Below, piece after piece: positions 26,407 to 35,435 of a stretch of DNA of 64,000 nt. Within the stretch, counting starts at the first letter, position 1. Each line of letters opens with the position of its first letter. Made by a program: the position numbers and the translations under genes. Location: positions 62,001 to 126,000 of the forward strand of contig JAPPUL010000095.1 of assembly GCA_026874595.1 (NCBI GenBank). The letters run 5' to 3'. This DNA is from Sipunculus nudus (taxonomy: Eukaryota; Annelida; Sipuncula; Golfingiida; Sipunculidae). The notes below the pieces were generated by a model. It made no database searches and had not been told where the DNA came from. It was given only the letters and a program-made list of their open reading frames with translations.

Positions 26407-29400
26407 ATGAGTGAAAAAGAGAAAAATCATGATTCTTTAGAATTTAATGAAGGAGAAGAACAAGTACTTGAGAAATTATTAAAGGGACTAAACGTAGAAG
26501 GAGATGAAGAGATAAAGCGAAGCGAGCTAGAGCCCTCAAGCACCTCAACCCGCTCATTGGAAGGCGACATTGGGTTGGAGGGGGGTAATGAGGGAGCTTA
26601 CGCTGTAGAAAAAGAGTCAAAAGAAGAAGTTAGTTTCGAAAAGGCAAATCCGCAAGTACACTATGAAAGGCCTAAATTAAAGACAGACAAAAAGAAACGA
26701 GTAACAAAAGAAGGAATAGATAAATTATTTAAGGATCTAGACATGACACTTGCAGGCGGCACCCCTCCTGAAGAAGAACCATTAGGGAAAGATTTAGAGA
26801 CAGATAAGCAGGCATCAGACATGAGTAATCTTGTATCTGCGGGGTCTTTAGGTTCCCGAGGTGAGGGAGGAGATGAGGGAGGAGATGAGGGAGGAGGTGG
26901 GAATGAATTGGATAAAGGATTAGATAAAGAATCAGATAAAGAAAAGGGTTTAGAAGATGTAGAAGTAGTTGAATCAGTATCTGGAATGGATGAAGATACT
27001 GTATTAGAAGATACTTTAGGAGGAGGCTTATTAGGAGGAGGCTTATTGGAGGAAACTGAAGAGAAAGGATCTGAATGGGATGCTGAGAAGGAAGAGGAAT
27101 TTGTAGATATAAGCTGGACAGAGGGAGAGGAAGGAGTAGATGTAGTAGGAGATGGAGTAGAAGAGGGGGCAGGAGATGGAGTAGAAGATGGAGTAGCAAA
27201 GGAGGAACAATTGTCAAAAGAATCGGAAGGGCTAGAAGAACGACAAGGTAAAGAAAGCGATAAACTAAGTAGCGATGGACTTATTAAAGAGAGTTTAAAT
27301 GATATAGATGAAGCTATATTGGAAGAGGAAGTAGATGAGCCAAAAATAGATTTCAAAGAAGTTATAAAAGCAAAAGAATCAGGCGTTAAAGGAGTAGAGC
27401 ACGGAGATTATGAAGAGAGTGAAGCTAGCGAAGTAAGAGCTCAAACAAACGATCTAGTAGATTTTGAAGAAAATATAAACAAATCAGAAGAAGATTTATC
27501 AGCTATGGTTGCAGAAGATACTCTTGCAGAAGATACTCTTGCAGAAGATACTCTTGCAGAAGATACTCTTGCAGAAGATACTCTTGCAGAAGATACTCTT
27601 GCAGAAGATACTCTTGCAGAAGATACTCTTGCAGAAGATACTCTTGCAGAAGATACTCTTGCAGAAGATACTCTTGCAGAAGATACTCTTGCAGAAGATA
27701 CTCTTGCAGAAGATACTCTTGCAGAAGCTCTTGCAGAAGATACTCTTGCAGAAGATACTCTTGCAGAAGATACTCTTGCAGAAGATACTCTTGCAGAAGG
27801 ACTTAAAGGAGAGGCAGATATATTGCTTAATGAGGGAAGTGATGAGAGTGAATCAGAATATGTAAAATCAGAGTTTACTAGTCTTAAAGAATTCGAAGAT
27901 TATGCAGAGAGTGCTTCAGATGCTGGAGGAGCTGTAGAGTCGAGTGTTGAGGGGGAAATAGAGGAGTCAAAAGATATAGTATCAGAATCAGCAGAGCAGG
28001 CTAAAGAAGAACCTGAAGTCTTCTCTCAAGGAGTAGATATGCTATCGGGAGTTGGTTCTAGCATAGAGTCTCAAGAGGAAGGTGTTGAAGATAAAGAAGA
28101 GCTAGAAGAAGAGCTAGAAGAAGAGCTACGAGAAGAAGTATCGTCTTTAGAGGAGGCAGAAGAGCTAATAAAATCTGTATCAGAACCAACATTAAATGTT
28201 GCTGAACCTACAAAAGATATAGAAGATATGTATAAAGAAGAAGGTATAGGCGAGAGCGTAGATATAGAAGCTAGTAGTACAATACAACCTGTTATGAATG
28301 CTGAAAAGGATGAAACTATAGAATTGAAAGGCGACGAAGCTAGTCTTTCTGAGATAGAATTACCTGATGAGTCTATGCCGTCAAAATTAGTTGAAGAGGC
28401 GAAGCCTGAGACAGCTTTAGCCTTCACAGAAGAAGATATAAAAGCTATTCAAAAAAACATATCAACCTTTCCGCCTATGCTTGCAAGCGTAACAAAAGAT
28501 ACGATTATAAATGAACGTTTACCAAAAGAAGATTTAGATGAATTGACACATCTAATAATAAATAAGCCTGATATTGTTATAATAAAGAATTACTTAGAAA
28601 ACAAACGAAATATAAAAATAGACATAACAAAAGATAAGCAAGTAAAGCGAATAGCAAGAGCAGAAGATATCAGCGAAAGGCCCTCTCTAGCAAGGCTAAT
28701 AGCTTCAATACTATTATTAGCAGGACTCATAATTCCATTATGGTTATTTATACTAAAGCCTTATATGGAAAGTGAAAGTAAATATAAAGAAGGCATAACA
28801 GATATAAAGAAGGGTACAAACTATTATGAAGAGGCAATAAACAAGTTTCTTATAGCCAAAGGCAATACAGAGGGTAATAGAAAATGGTACCTAAAATATG
28901 CTAAAGCGTTCATGGAAGAAAATAATCCACAAGCCTATTATTACGCTCATATATTCCTAGCAGGAGATGAGGCACTAAACAAACAGTTTCTCCAAAAGTA
29001 TAAAACGATGGATAGAGAAGGAAATAGTTTTCATCGAAATGGTTTTCATCGAAATGGATTACAAAATGACATACGGAAATGGAAACCAGGCCAATCTGAA
29101 CAGAATAAAGAGAAAATAGCCAAAGATAAAACAGGCAACAAACATAAAGATAAGCTTGAGAAAGGCGTTTTAAACTACTTACCAAATGATAAAGAGGCAC
29201 ACCTGCTTTTAGGAGAAGTATACAAGAAGAAAGCCTTATGGGCAGCGTATAATGCAAGCACAATAAATGGCCAATATAATTTTGATGATGTAGAATATTA
29301 TTTAAGCCAAGCCCTTTATCGAGGCTATAAACCGTTACTAGACAAAGATCAACTGGATATAGAAGTGCTTGACAAAGAGGCAAGAACCTATATATTATGG

Positions 29401-30981
29401 ACAAAGTTATTGCACGAGTTAAAACCAGAAAAGTCATCAAATAAAAGCTTAACCCGAGCAGAAAATAATTTTAACAAGATACTAACAATAGATTCAGAAA
29501 GTCCCAAGGGTCTTTATGGGTTATTGTATATTTATTTAACAAAAATAGATTTGACAAAAGATGTTAAAAGTAAAGAGAAGTTAAAAGAGTTAATACGATC
29601 AATTGATTATTCAATAGAGCGATTAGAGATTGATTACGTAGATGAAGAGATATTAAGCGAGTACGGCTATTATCTATTAACAGAGGAAAAGACGAAGAAA
29701 GCAAAGAGAATACTAAACAATGTAATAAGGAATGGTAAAATATATCCTAAAAGCTATTATTATCTTGGTTTGCTGTATGAAAAAGAAAGAGATTTAGAAA
29801 AGAGTATAGAAAGTTATGTAAAAGGACTTTTTGCCTATTATTATATAAAGCTTGGAGAAGATAAATTTTTTGAAAGGATAAGTAACATATCGGGGATAAC
29901 AAATCAAAAACACATGATGGACGAGGAGATGGAACGTGCAATAATCTCCGTACGTAAAGACACAGATCCCTTAAACAAACAGTTACAGTCAGCATTTTTT
30001 AATAAGATAGGAGAAAACATATTAACAAGAGCAAGTTATCTAAGCAATAGTATAGAAGAGGAAAAGCTTGCTAAAGAACGTATAATAAAGATCGCAGAAA
30101 AGAGCTTTCAATTAGCGATTGAAAAGGATATAAAAAATCATATACCGTGGGAAAACTTAGGTAATATAGTATATGACAAGACAATGCAAGCAACAAGTGA
30201 TTTCATAAAGAACTTACCTAAGGGCGAAATTATAAAGTATAACAATTTAACTCAATTAAGAGACTCAACTCAATTTAAGAAAGCAAAATACTACTATTCT
30301 AATGCACTGAATTTAATGATTGACAAAAGGATGGAATATGATAAAAATGATAAGCTATGGAAGAATCTAATTCAGGCAGTAAAGTCTAATAAGATAAACG
30401 CAGATTTATTCTACAAAATAGGCTATATACTATATAGAGAAAACAAATACAAGAATGCAAGCGAAGTATGGCACTCGATAAAGACAATCCCTGCAATGAA
30501 GTTTAATCCGTCACTTAATTTTGCCCTTGCAAATTCGTATATAAGGCTTGGAGATCATCTTGAGGCAAGAAGACATTATAAAAACATAATCGACTTTTAT
30601 GAACCCTTGGCTCATAAATATAGAAATAATCCCGATCCCAAAAACTCAAAACAAAACCATATATTTGCCAAATTAACACAAAGTCATAATAATCTTGGAG
30701 TATCCTATCACATAATGAGTGAGAAATTGGGTAATTACCAGCTGAAAGAATATGCAAGATTACACTATTTTCAGGCAAGAGAATATGCATCACGACTTAA
30801 TAATTCTGCTTTAGTTGCAAAGGAATTATGGAATCAAAATATTCTTAATTATAATTATGTTGCATTGCAAAATGCTAATATTTCATTAAAAAAGAGATTA
30901 CAAGCACAATACAAAAGATACAAAACACGTAACCCCTTAGATTATATGCTGATTGAAGACATAGAATTTGTTTTGAAATAA
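26407..30981 (+). CDS. Giant membrane-anchored TPR-like protein with acidic repeat-rich cytoplasmic domain (collar-protein-like)
   Basis: 1524 residues. Residues 1 to about 690 are highly acidic and low in complexity, including GGDEGGDEGG, LGGGLLGGGLL and (EELE)n tracts and a long (LAEDT)n array (about 369-462). A conserved-looking segment precedes one transmembrane helix at 764-783 (LIASILLLAGLIIPLWLFIL). The remaining 740 residues are helical with TPR-like repeats (ALNLMIDKR, LFYKIGYILYRENKYKNASEVW, ALANSYIRLGDHLEARRHYKNII), predicted periplasmic. There is no cleavable signal, so N-in/C-out topology is inferred. Spirochaete flagellar collar proteins of the FlcB type are also membrane-tethered TPR proteins; similarity here is architectural only. 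No other family recognised. Confidence 0.7.
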   Translation: MSEKEKNHDSLEFNEGEEQVLEKLLKGLNVEGDEEIKRSELEPSSTSTRSLEGDIGLEGGNEGAYAVEKESKEEVSFEKANPQVHYERPKLKTDKKKRVTKEGIDKLFKDLDMTLAGGTPPEEEPLGKDLETDKQASDMSNLVSAGSLGSRGEGGDEGGDEGGGGNELDKGLDKESDKEKGLEDVEVVESVSGMDEDTVLEDTLGGGLLGGGLLEETEEKGSEWDAEKEEEFVDISWTEGEEGVDVVGDGVEEGAGDGVEDGVAKEEQLSKESEGLEERQGKESDKLSSDGLIKESLNDIDEAILEEEVDEPKIDFKEVIKAKESGVKGVEHGDYEESEASEVRAQTNDLVDFEENINKSEEDLSAMVAEDTLAEDTLAEDTLAEDTLAEDTLAEDTLAEDTLAEDTLAEDTLAEDTLAEDTLAEDTLAEDTLAEDTLAEALAEDTLAEDTLAEDTLAEDTLAEGLKGEADILLNEGSDESESEYVKSEFTSLKEFEDYAESASDAGGAVESSVEGEIEESKDIVSESAEQAKEEPEVFSQGVDMLSGVGSSIESQEEGVEDKEELEEELEEELREEVSSLEEAEELIKSVSEPTLNVAEPTKDIEDMYKEEGIGESVDIEASSTIQPVMNAEKDETIELKGDEASLSEIELPDESMPSKLVEEAKPETALAFTEEDIKAIQKNISTFPPMLASVTKDTIINERLPKEDLDELTHLIINKPDIVIIKNYLENKRNIKIDITKDKQVKRIARAEDISERPSLARLIASILLLAGLIIPLWLFILKPYMESESKYKEGITDIKKGTNYYEEAINKFLIAKGNTEGNRKWYLKYAKAFMEENNPQAYYYAHIFLAGDEALNKQFLQKYKTMDREGNSFHRNGFHRNGLQNDIRKWKPGQSEQNKEKIAKDKTGNKHKDKLEKGVLNYLPNDKEAHLLLGEVYKKKALWAAYNASTINGQYNFDDVEYYLSQALYRGYKPLLDKDQLDIEVLDKEARTYILWTKLLHELKPEKSSNKSLTRAENNFNKILTIDSESPKGLYGLLYIYLTKIDLTKDVKSKEKLKELIRSIDYSIERLEIDYVDEEILSEYGYYLLTEEKTKKAKRILNNVIRNGKIYPKSYYYLGLLYEKERDLEKSIESYVKGLFAYYYIKLGEDKFFERISNISGITNQKHMMDEEMERAIISVRKDTDPLNKQLQSAFFNKIGENILTRASYLSNSIEEEKLAKERIIKIAEKSFQLAIEKDIKNHIPWENLGNIVYDKTMQATSDFIKNLPKGEIIKYNNLTQLRDSTQFKKAKYYYSNALNLMIDKRMEYDKNDKLWKNLIQAVKSNKINADLFYKIGYILYRENKYKNASEVWHSIKTIPAMKFNPSLNFALANSYIRLGDHLEARRHYKNIIDFYEPLAHKYRNNPDPKNSKQNHIFAKLTQSHNNLGVSYHIMSEKLGNYQLKEYARLHYFQAREYASRLNNSALVAKELWNQNILNYNYVALQNANISLKKRLQAQYKRYKTRNPLDYMLIEDIEFVLK
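27511..27792 (+). repeat. 15-bp in-frame minisatellite, 18 perfect copies plus one 12-bp variant
   Basis: The unit GCAGAAGATACTCTT repeats 14 times perfectly (27511-27720). A 12-base variant lacking three bases follows (27721-27732), then four more perfect copies (27733-27792). It encodes (AEDTL)n. Absence of any synonymous drift means very recent expansion or ongoing homogenisation. The unit length keeps the frame whatever the copy number. Confidence 0.97.
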
Positions 30982-30988
30982 AGCTTTA

Positions 30989-31906
30989 TTATTTAATTTG
31001 CCTCTTAGTTTTCCATCTGTCATGGAACCACCACCACTGCTCAGGACACTCACGTATTGCCTGTTCCAACAAATATGTAAATTCTTGTGTTGTCTTTTGC
31101 AGGAATTCAGATAACCCAAGCTCGTAGAAACATGATACCTCTTTTAGCAATATGACATGCTCATTGGTATCTACTCTATTTATTAAACATAGTAGTATCG
31201 GCACTTCTAACCTATATGACAAAAGGGCCGGGCCTTTTGCTGTTGATGCTTCTTTTTCAAAAAATGATACGTATATTCCATTTACTGCTTGATTTTGATC
31301 CATAAGAAATATTAGTATTTCATTACTTTTAAGCGCCTTTAGCCCTTTTTCATAAACATCTTCTCGACGTATAAGCTTCGCTGGATAAGAAGTTCGTAGC
31401 TCGTATACATATTTATCTATATACTCATTATCAAAAGGTCGGTATATCCCATTAAGACTATAGCCTAAATTAGATATAGCTTTAGTCATTAATTCCCAAT
31501 TGCCATAATGTCCTGTTACAAGAATTAATCCCCTCCCCTCTGCCATTCTTGACTCCAAAAGATTAAGTCCTTTAAAACTTATACTATATCTTGTGTCAAA
31601 TCCCTCTTGTCTCAGCCAAGCTAATATTAAAAACTCTGATATTGAATAAAAGGTATTTACAAAAACTTTTTTTGTTAATACTGAAATATTTACTTTGTCA
31701 CTTTGATTAAATACCATATTAAGGCGTGTACGTACACCTTTGCGGATATGCGATGGTAAAACGTAATAGGCTATATTTGCAAAACAAAAGCCAAACTTAT
31801 AAAAATACCTTATAGGTATAAGCTTTAAAACATTTGTCAGGAACAACATAAATGCATATTCAACTGCACAAACAACTTTTCCCTTCTTATGTGCCTTATT
31901 AGCCAT
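30989..31906 (-). CDS. LpxL/HtrB-type lipid A acyltransferase
   Basis: 305 residues of the LPLAT fold. The catalytic Hx4E box appears as GHYGNWEL near residue 133. It is followed by IYRPFDNEYID, MDQNQAVNGIYVSFF and the C-terminal PEQWWWFHDRWK, all typical of the LpxL/LpxM/HtrB group that adds secondary acyl chains to Kdo-lipid A at the inner membrane. An N-terminal hydrophobic segment (YAFMLFLTNVLKLIPI) anchors it. Which acyl chain and position it uses cannot be told. It ends 8 bases from the stop of the TPR-like gene, convergently. The small unknown gene and lolD lie upstream on the same strand, so an envelope operon is likely. Confidence 0.88.
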   Translation of the reverse strand: MANKAHKKGKVVCAVEYAFMLFLTNVLKLIPIRYFYKFGFCFANIAYYVLPSHIRKGVRTRLNMVFNQSDKVNISVLTKKVFVNTFYSISEFLILAWLRQEGFDTRYSISFKGLNLLESRMAEGRGLILVTGHYGNWELMTKAISNLGYSLNGIYRPFDNEYIDKYVYELRTSYPAKLIRREDVYEKGLKALKSNEILIFLMDQNQAVNGIYVSFFEKEASTAKGPALLSYRLEVPILLCLINRVDTNEHVILLKEVSCFYELGLSEFLQKTTQEFTYLLEQAIRECPEQWWWFHDRWKTKRQIK

Positions 31907-31909
31907 AAA

Positions 31910-32155
31910 TTAGACTAGTAAATTAACTCCTCTTGTCTCTTCTAAAGATTGTTCTAGGGAAATAGTCGTAGGTTCAGCTTCTTCTACCTCGCGTTCTTTA
32001 TATCGTACCTCAACTCTTCTTACCTCTTCTGCCTTATCTACTTGTGCCTCATCGCCCGAAACATTCATACTATCTTCTATCTCAGGCTTGGAACTAGTTC
32101 CTAAACTAGAAGATATTGATGAGGCATAATCATACGACTGCACAAATATTTCCAT
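31910..32155 (-). CDS. Small acidic protein of unknown function
   Basis: About 81 residues from the start chosen here (MEIFVQSYDYASS). An upstream ATG at 32179 would add eight residues but overlap lolD; GGAGGGACAAAGGT directly before ATG 32155 favours the shorter form. It is charged, mostly Glu/Arg/Lys, with no signal peptide or membrane helix, and ends TRGVNLLV. No family recognised. Its tight packing between lolD (13 bases) and the LpxL-type gene (3 bases) indicates co-transcription. Confidence 0.6.
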   Translation of the reverse strand: MEIFVQSYDYASSISSSLGTSSKPEIEDSMNVSGDEAQVDKAEEVRRVEVRYKEREVEEAEPTTISLEQSLEETRGVNLLV

Positions 32156-32168
32156 ACCTTTGTCCCTC

Positions 32169-32837
32169 CTATTTTTCATTTATCTTACCATAGGATAATT
32201 TAACCATTCTATCTGCATCTGAAAACCTATTTAAATTATGTGTAACTAGCAATATAGTTATATCTGTCTTTCTTTTAAGACTCCATAATAGTTTATGCAC
32301 ATCCTCACTATTCTTCTCATCTAAATTTCCTGTTGGCTCGTCTGCAAATAGTATATCAGGATTATTTATTAATGCTCGGGCTATTGCAACACGTTGTTGC
32401 TCTCCTCCTGATAATTCGCTTGGCTTGTGAGATGCTCTGCTTAAAAGTCCTACCATCTTTAATAACGCTCTTGCCCGATGCTCTGCCTCCTTCCTATTAA
32501 AGGTAACATTCAAATAGGGCAACATAACATTCTCCTGTGCCGTAAAATCTTTTAACAGATTATGAAACTGAAATACAAAACCCATATGTTTACTCCGAAA
32601 TAGGGAAAGCTCATCCTCACTAAGCAAGTTTATATCCATACCCTCTACTAACACCTTTCCCCTATTCGGAACATCAAGTCCTCCAAGTAAATTTAATAAC
32701 GTACTCTTTCCACAGCCACTCTCTCCTGTTATTGCTACTATTTCTCCCCGGGATACCTCAAAATCTACTCCGTTTAAAACCTCAACCTCTAATACCCCAT
32801 TACGGTAACTTTTATATAACCCTTCGACTTCTATCAC
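32169..32837 (-). CDS. lolD: Lipoprotein-releasing ABC transporter ATP-binding subunit
   Basis: 222 residues. Walker A GESGCGKST, Q-loop region MGFVFQFHNLL, signature LSGGEQQRVAIARAL, Walker B ILFADEPTGNLDEKN, switch His in LVTHN. This is the LolD/MacB/FtsE branch of ABC ATPases. With the permease just upstream it should form a LolCD(E) complex that releases lipoproteins from the inner membrane for transport to the outer membrane, fitting the lipoproteins encoded in this window. The start is GTG with AAGGA seven bases upstream. The gap to lolC is 108 bases. Confidence 0.92.
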   Translation of the reverse strand: MIEVEGLYKSYRNGVLEVEVLNGVDFEVSRGEIVAITGESGCGKSTLLNLLGGLDVPNRGKVLVEGMDINLLSEDELSLFRSKHMGFVFQFHNLLKDFTAQENVMLPYLNVTFNRKEAEHRARALLKMVGLLSRASHKPSELSGGEQQRVAIARALINNPDILFADEPTGNLDEKNSEDVHKLLWSLKRKTDITILLVTHNLNRFSDADRMVKLSYGKINEK

Positions 32838-32945
32838 CTTATTTCCTTCTAATTTAGTATTTACTGCTATTTTTAAGCTCTCCTTTTTATATTATTAACT
32901 TTATTAACTCCTTAATCTCGCCTACTCTCTCTCGCCTACTAAAAC

Positions 32946-34382
32946 TCATTTATATTTCAAACTCTCTGATATGCTCTTCCTTAATCTCCTCCTTACCGAA
33001 AAATATGCTCCCCCAACTGATACCATTATTCCAAGAAATACTAGCAAATACATATCTTTTAAATTTAATTTATATTCAAAATCATCAAGATGTCCTAGGG
33101 TTCCTGAAAAAAAACGCCACTCTGTATACATCCCTTCCCATCCCATATAGTTATGCACACTCCCCAATACCATATTATAAAATAGTTCAAACAGCTTTAT
33201 TATATCATTTAACGAAAGTACTAATAATATACCAAATAGTATCCCTACACTACATCCCACAAAGCCTATTATATAACCATATATCGTAAAAACCTTTTCT
33301 ACTCTACCGCTTCTTACACCAAATGTTTTTAGTATCCCTATCTCTCGTCTTTTATCTAAGACTATTATATTTAAATTTATGTAGACTGTTATAACTACTG
33401 AGAAAAGCACTATTATAAATAATATTACCGCCATTATTCGCTCTTCCCACTTAAAAGCGTAGATTAAATGTCCATTTAAAACCTCCCATGTCGATACCCG
33501 GTACCCTAGTAGGTGCTCATTTAATTTAAGTGATACTTTATCTACATCTTCTACACTGTAAAGCTTTAACCCTAAGCCCGTTAGTAGCGGATAGCTTTTG
33601 CCTCGTAGCTTTATTCGGGCATTATATACTAGCTCGCCTGTCTTTAGATTAGAAAATACCAGGCTTTTATCATATTCCTCGTAGCCTGACCTATATACTC
33701 CTACCACCTTTAACCTGTAAGTTGAAAGATTGCCTAAACCCATATCCCCGCCATCTTCTTCTTCACCTCGAATGCCATCTGATAGATTAAAAAGCTCATT
33801 TTCTACTCCTCCTAAACCCTTCTCTCGAGATACCAATAGATACAAAACAGGCCCTCCACCTTCATCCACCAACTTCAAGAATTCTTTATGCTCAACTTCG
33901 TCCTTGCTAAATCGTCTTGCCAGCTCCTCCCCTATCACTATAGAGAACTTCGAATTAAGTGCATATTCACCTGATATTATCTTGAAATTATCACGCAGAC
34001 TATCATCTTCTTTATATGAATCCTCACTTGCAAAACGTATTACAACTCCAAAATATCTACTGTCTTTTCCCTTAATAAGACCATGCGATAGGTAAAATGG
34101 TACCATTATCTTTATCTTATCTTCAAGCCCTATTTCATTAATCTTTTTGGAAAGACTTTCTACATCATATAAATTACCCTTACTTATTTGTATATGATAA
34201 TCTTTATTCATATGTTTTAAAAGAACACTATCATGGAATCCGTTCACGATAGACATGACAACCAATGGCACAAACACTGATAGACTAACTATTATAAACG
34301 CTATTAACGATATTCGTGATATTAAGCCTCTGCCTCTAGATTCCTTCAAAAATCTTAACGCTATTAATATATCATATTTCAT
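32946..34382 (-). CDS. lolC: Lipoprotein-releasing system permease, LolC/LolE type
   Basis: 478 residues with the MacB/FtsX-like layout. An N-terminal helix (IALRFLKESRGRGLISRISLIAFI and following) leads into a periplasmic domain of about 260 residues. Three C-terminal helices follow: MAVILFIIVLFSVVITVYI, IYGYIIGFVGCSVGILFGI, and LVFLGIMVSVGGAYFSV. The conserved cytoplasmic LDKRREIGILKTFGVRSGRVEKVF contacts the ATPase. It is longer than the usual 400-415 residues owing to a charged insert (about 175-225) rich in Gly/Glu. Only one permease gene is present, so a LolF-like homodimer is possible. Divergent from lpxC. Confidence 0.9.
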   Translation of the reverse strand: MKYDILIALRFLKESRGRGLISRISLIAFIIVSLSVFVPLVVMSIVNGFHDSVLLKHMNKDYHIQISKGNLYDVESLSKKINEIGLEDKIKIMVPFYLSHGLIKGKDSRYFGVVIRFASEDSYKEDDSLRDNFKIISGEYALNSKFSIVIGEELARRFSKDEVEHKEFLKLVDEGGGPVLYLLVSREKGLGGVENELFNLSDGIRGEEEDGGDMGLGNLSTYRLKVVGVYRSGYEEYDKSLVFSNLKTGELVYNARIKLRGKSYPLLTGLGLKLYSVEDVDKVSLKLNEHLLGYRVSTWEVLNGHLIYAFKWEERIMAVILFIIVLFSVVITVYINLNIIVLDKRREIGILKTFGVRSGRVEKVFTIYGYIIGFVGCSVGILFGILLVLSLNDIIKLFELFYNMVLGSVHNYMGWEGMYTEWRFFSGTLGHLDDFEYKLNLKDMYLLVFLGIMVSVGGAYFSVRRRLRKSISESLKYK

Positions 34383-34384
34383 TA

Positions 34385-34438
34385 TTTTTTATATCTTAGG
34401 CTTTTTATATCTATTTAAGCTTTTTATATCTTTTAAGC
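34385..34438. repeat. Three imperfect copies of (C)TTTTTATATCT(A/T)TTTAAGC between lolC and lpxC
   Basis: Copies at about 34385-34400, 34402-34420 and 34421-34438 occupy nearly the whole 72-base divergent spacer. AT-rich direct repeats here could be stacked promoter elements or simply slippage products. Confidence 0.7.
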
Positions 34439-34454
34439 TTCTTTTAAAAAGAAC

Positions 34455-35417
34455 ATGATTCTATCTTATTATTTAATGCATATGAATTATTTAATGCTTA
34501 TGAAAGAAACTGCCCTATCTAATAATATTGTCATTAAAGGATTTGGCCTACACAAAAATAACTTCAATATCATTAATATTAAACCTAATATTAATAACAA
34601 TATATCTTTTTCTTTTAATAATCACAATGTTACCTTAAATGCCACAGTAGATAATGTCTTTGATACTAATTTAAATATTGCTTTTAAGTATAATGACTTC
34701 TATGCCAGGAGTACTGAACACCTTTTAAGTGCTCTTTTTATTCTCAATATCACCAGCTGTAATATTAACTTTGTACTCGGCGATGAGGTGCCCGCTCTTG
34801 ATGGTTCCTCTTTTGAATTTATTAAACGTATCCTAAAGTCAAAGCCATATGTCACTAATAATTACATGCCCTTTATTAACCTTACATGTCCTATTGCCAT
34901 TAAAACAAACGATAGCTTTATTGCCGCTTTGCCAAATTATAATAATTCAATCTCTTTTAACGCTTTTATTCACTTTAAAGAATATAACCTAAAACAACAT
35001 TGCAAAACCACATTCTCTAAAGCCAAATTCATTAACCAGATCGCTAAAGCTAGAACTTTTGGCTTTTATGATATGTGGGATTCTCTTAAAAAACAAGGGA
35101 AGGCCCTTGGCGCTAATTACCAAAATACTCAAGTATTTCAAAAAGATAAGCTCATTAACCCTTCTAATCTACATAATGAAGCCGCAAGACATAAAATACT
35201 TGACTTTTGTGCCGCTCTTGCTTTATTAAAATTTAGAGTTTGTGCTAACTTCTTCTTATATAAATCCGGGCACCACTTAGACTTACTCTTTGTTCAAGAA
35301 CTTAATAAACTCCTGCTTACCTCAAAACCCTATCCTCATAACTCCCAAAATAAAAAAAATACTATAACAGACCAAAAGTTTATTCATAACCTTATAAAAC
35401 AACATTTCAATTACTAG
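34455..35417 (+). CDS. lpxC: UDP-3-O-acyl-N-acetylglucosamine deacetylase LpxC
   Basis: 320 residues from the first ATG; ATG 34500 (MKETALSNN) is as likely, since the family starts near the strand leading to IKGFGLHKNN. It carries out the committed zinc-dependent step of lipid A synthesis. Zinc ligands are visible: His in STEHLLSA (codon 34719) and His/Asp in ARHKILD (codons 35190 and 35202). DEVPALDGSSFEF and the general-base His in KSGHHLD are present. The Asp that pairs with that His in E. coli (Asp246) is Ala here (codon 35214-35216), which is unusual. Neither start has a clear Shine-Dalgarno. The coding strand is pyrimidine-rich, unlike most neighbours. Confidence 0.92.
   Translation: MILSYYLMHMNYLMLMKETALSNNIVIKGFGLHKNNFNIINIKPNINNNISFSFNNHNVTLNATVDNVFDTNLNIAFKYNDFYARSTEHLLSALFILNITSCNINFVLGDEVPALDGSSFEFIKRILKSKPYVTNNYMPFINLTCPIAIKTNDSFIAALPNYNNSISFNAFIHFKEYNLKQHCKTTFSKAKFINQIAKARTFGFYDMWDSLKKQGKALGANYQNTQVFQKDKLINPSNLHNEAARHKILDFCAALALLKFRVCANFFLYKSGHHLDLLFVQELNKLLLTSKPYPHNSQNKKNTITDQKFIHNLIKQHFNY
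34468..34503 (+). repeat. 18-bp tandem duplication covering the alternative lpxC starts
   Basis: ATTATTTAATGC(A/T)TATGA at 34468-34485 and 34486-34503, one mismatch. It duplicates in-frame ATG codons, so it gives the LpxC N-terminus several candidate starts. Confidence 0.8.
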
Positions 35418-35435
35418 AAGAAAGGTACTACGTAC

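Noticed and set aside
26661-27356. Long antisense ORFs rich in Ser/Pro opposite the TPR-like gene
   Set aside because: They mirror the Glu/Gly-rich low-complexity coding sequence; no motif or start signal, and the sense gene is clearly real.
27509-27865. ORF in another frame reading (QKILL)n
   Set aside because: A shadow of the 15-bp repeat: any frame of a 15-base unit without stops stays open. It has no ribosome site and no independent start region.
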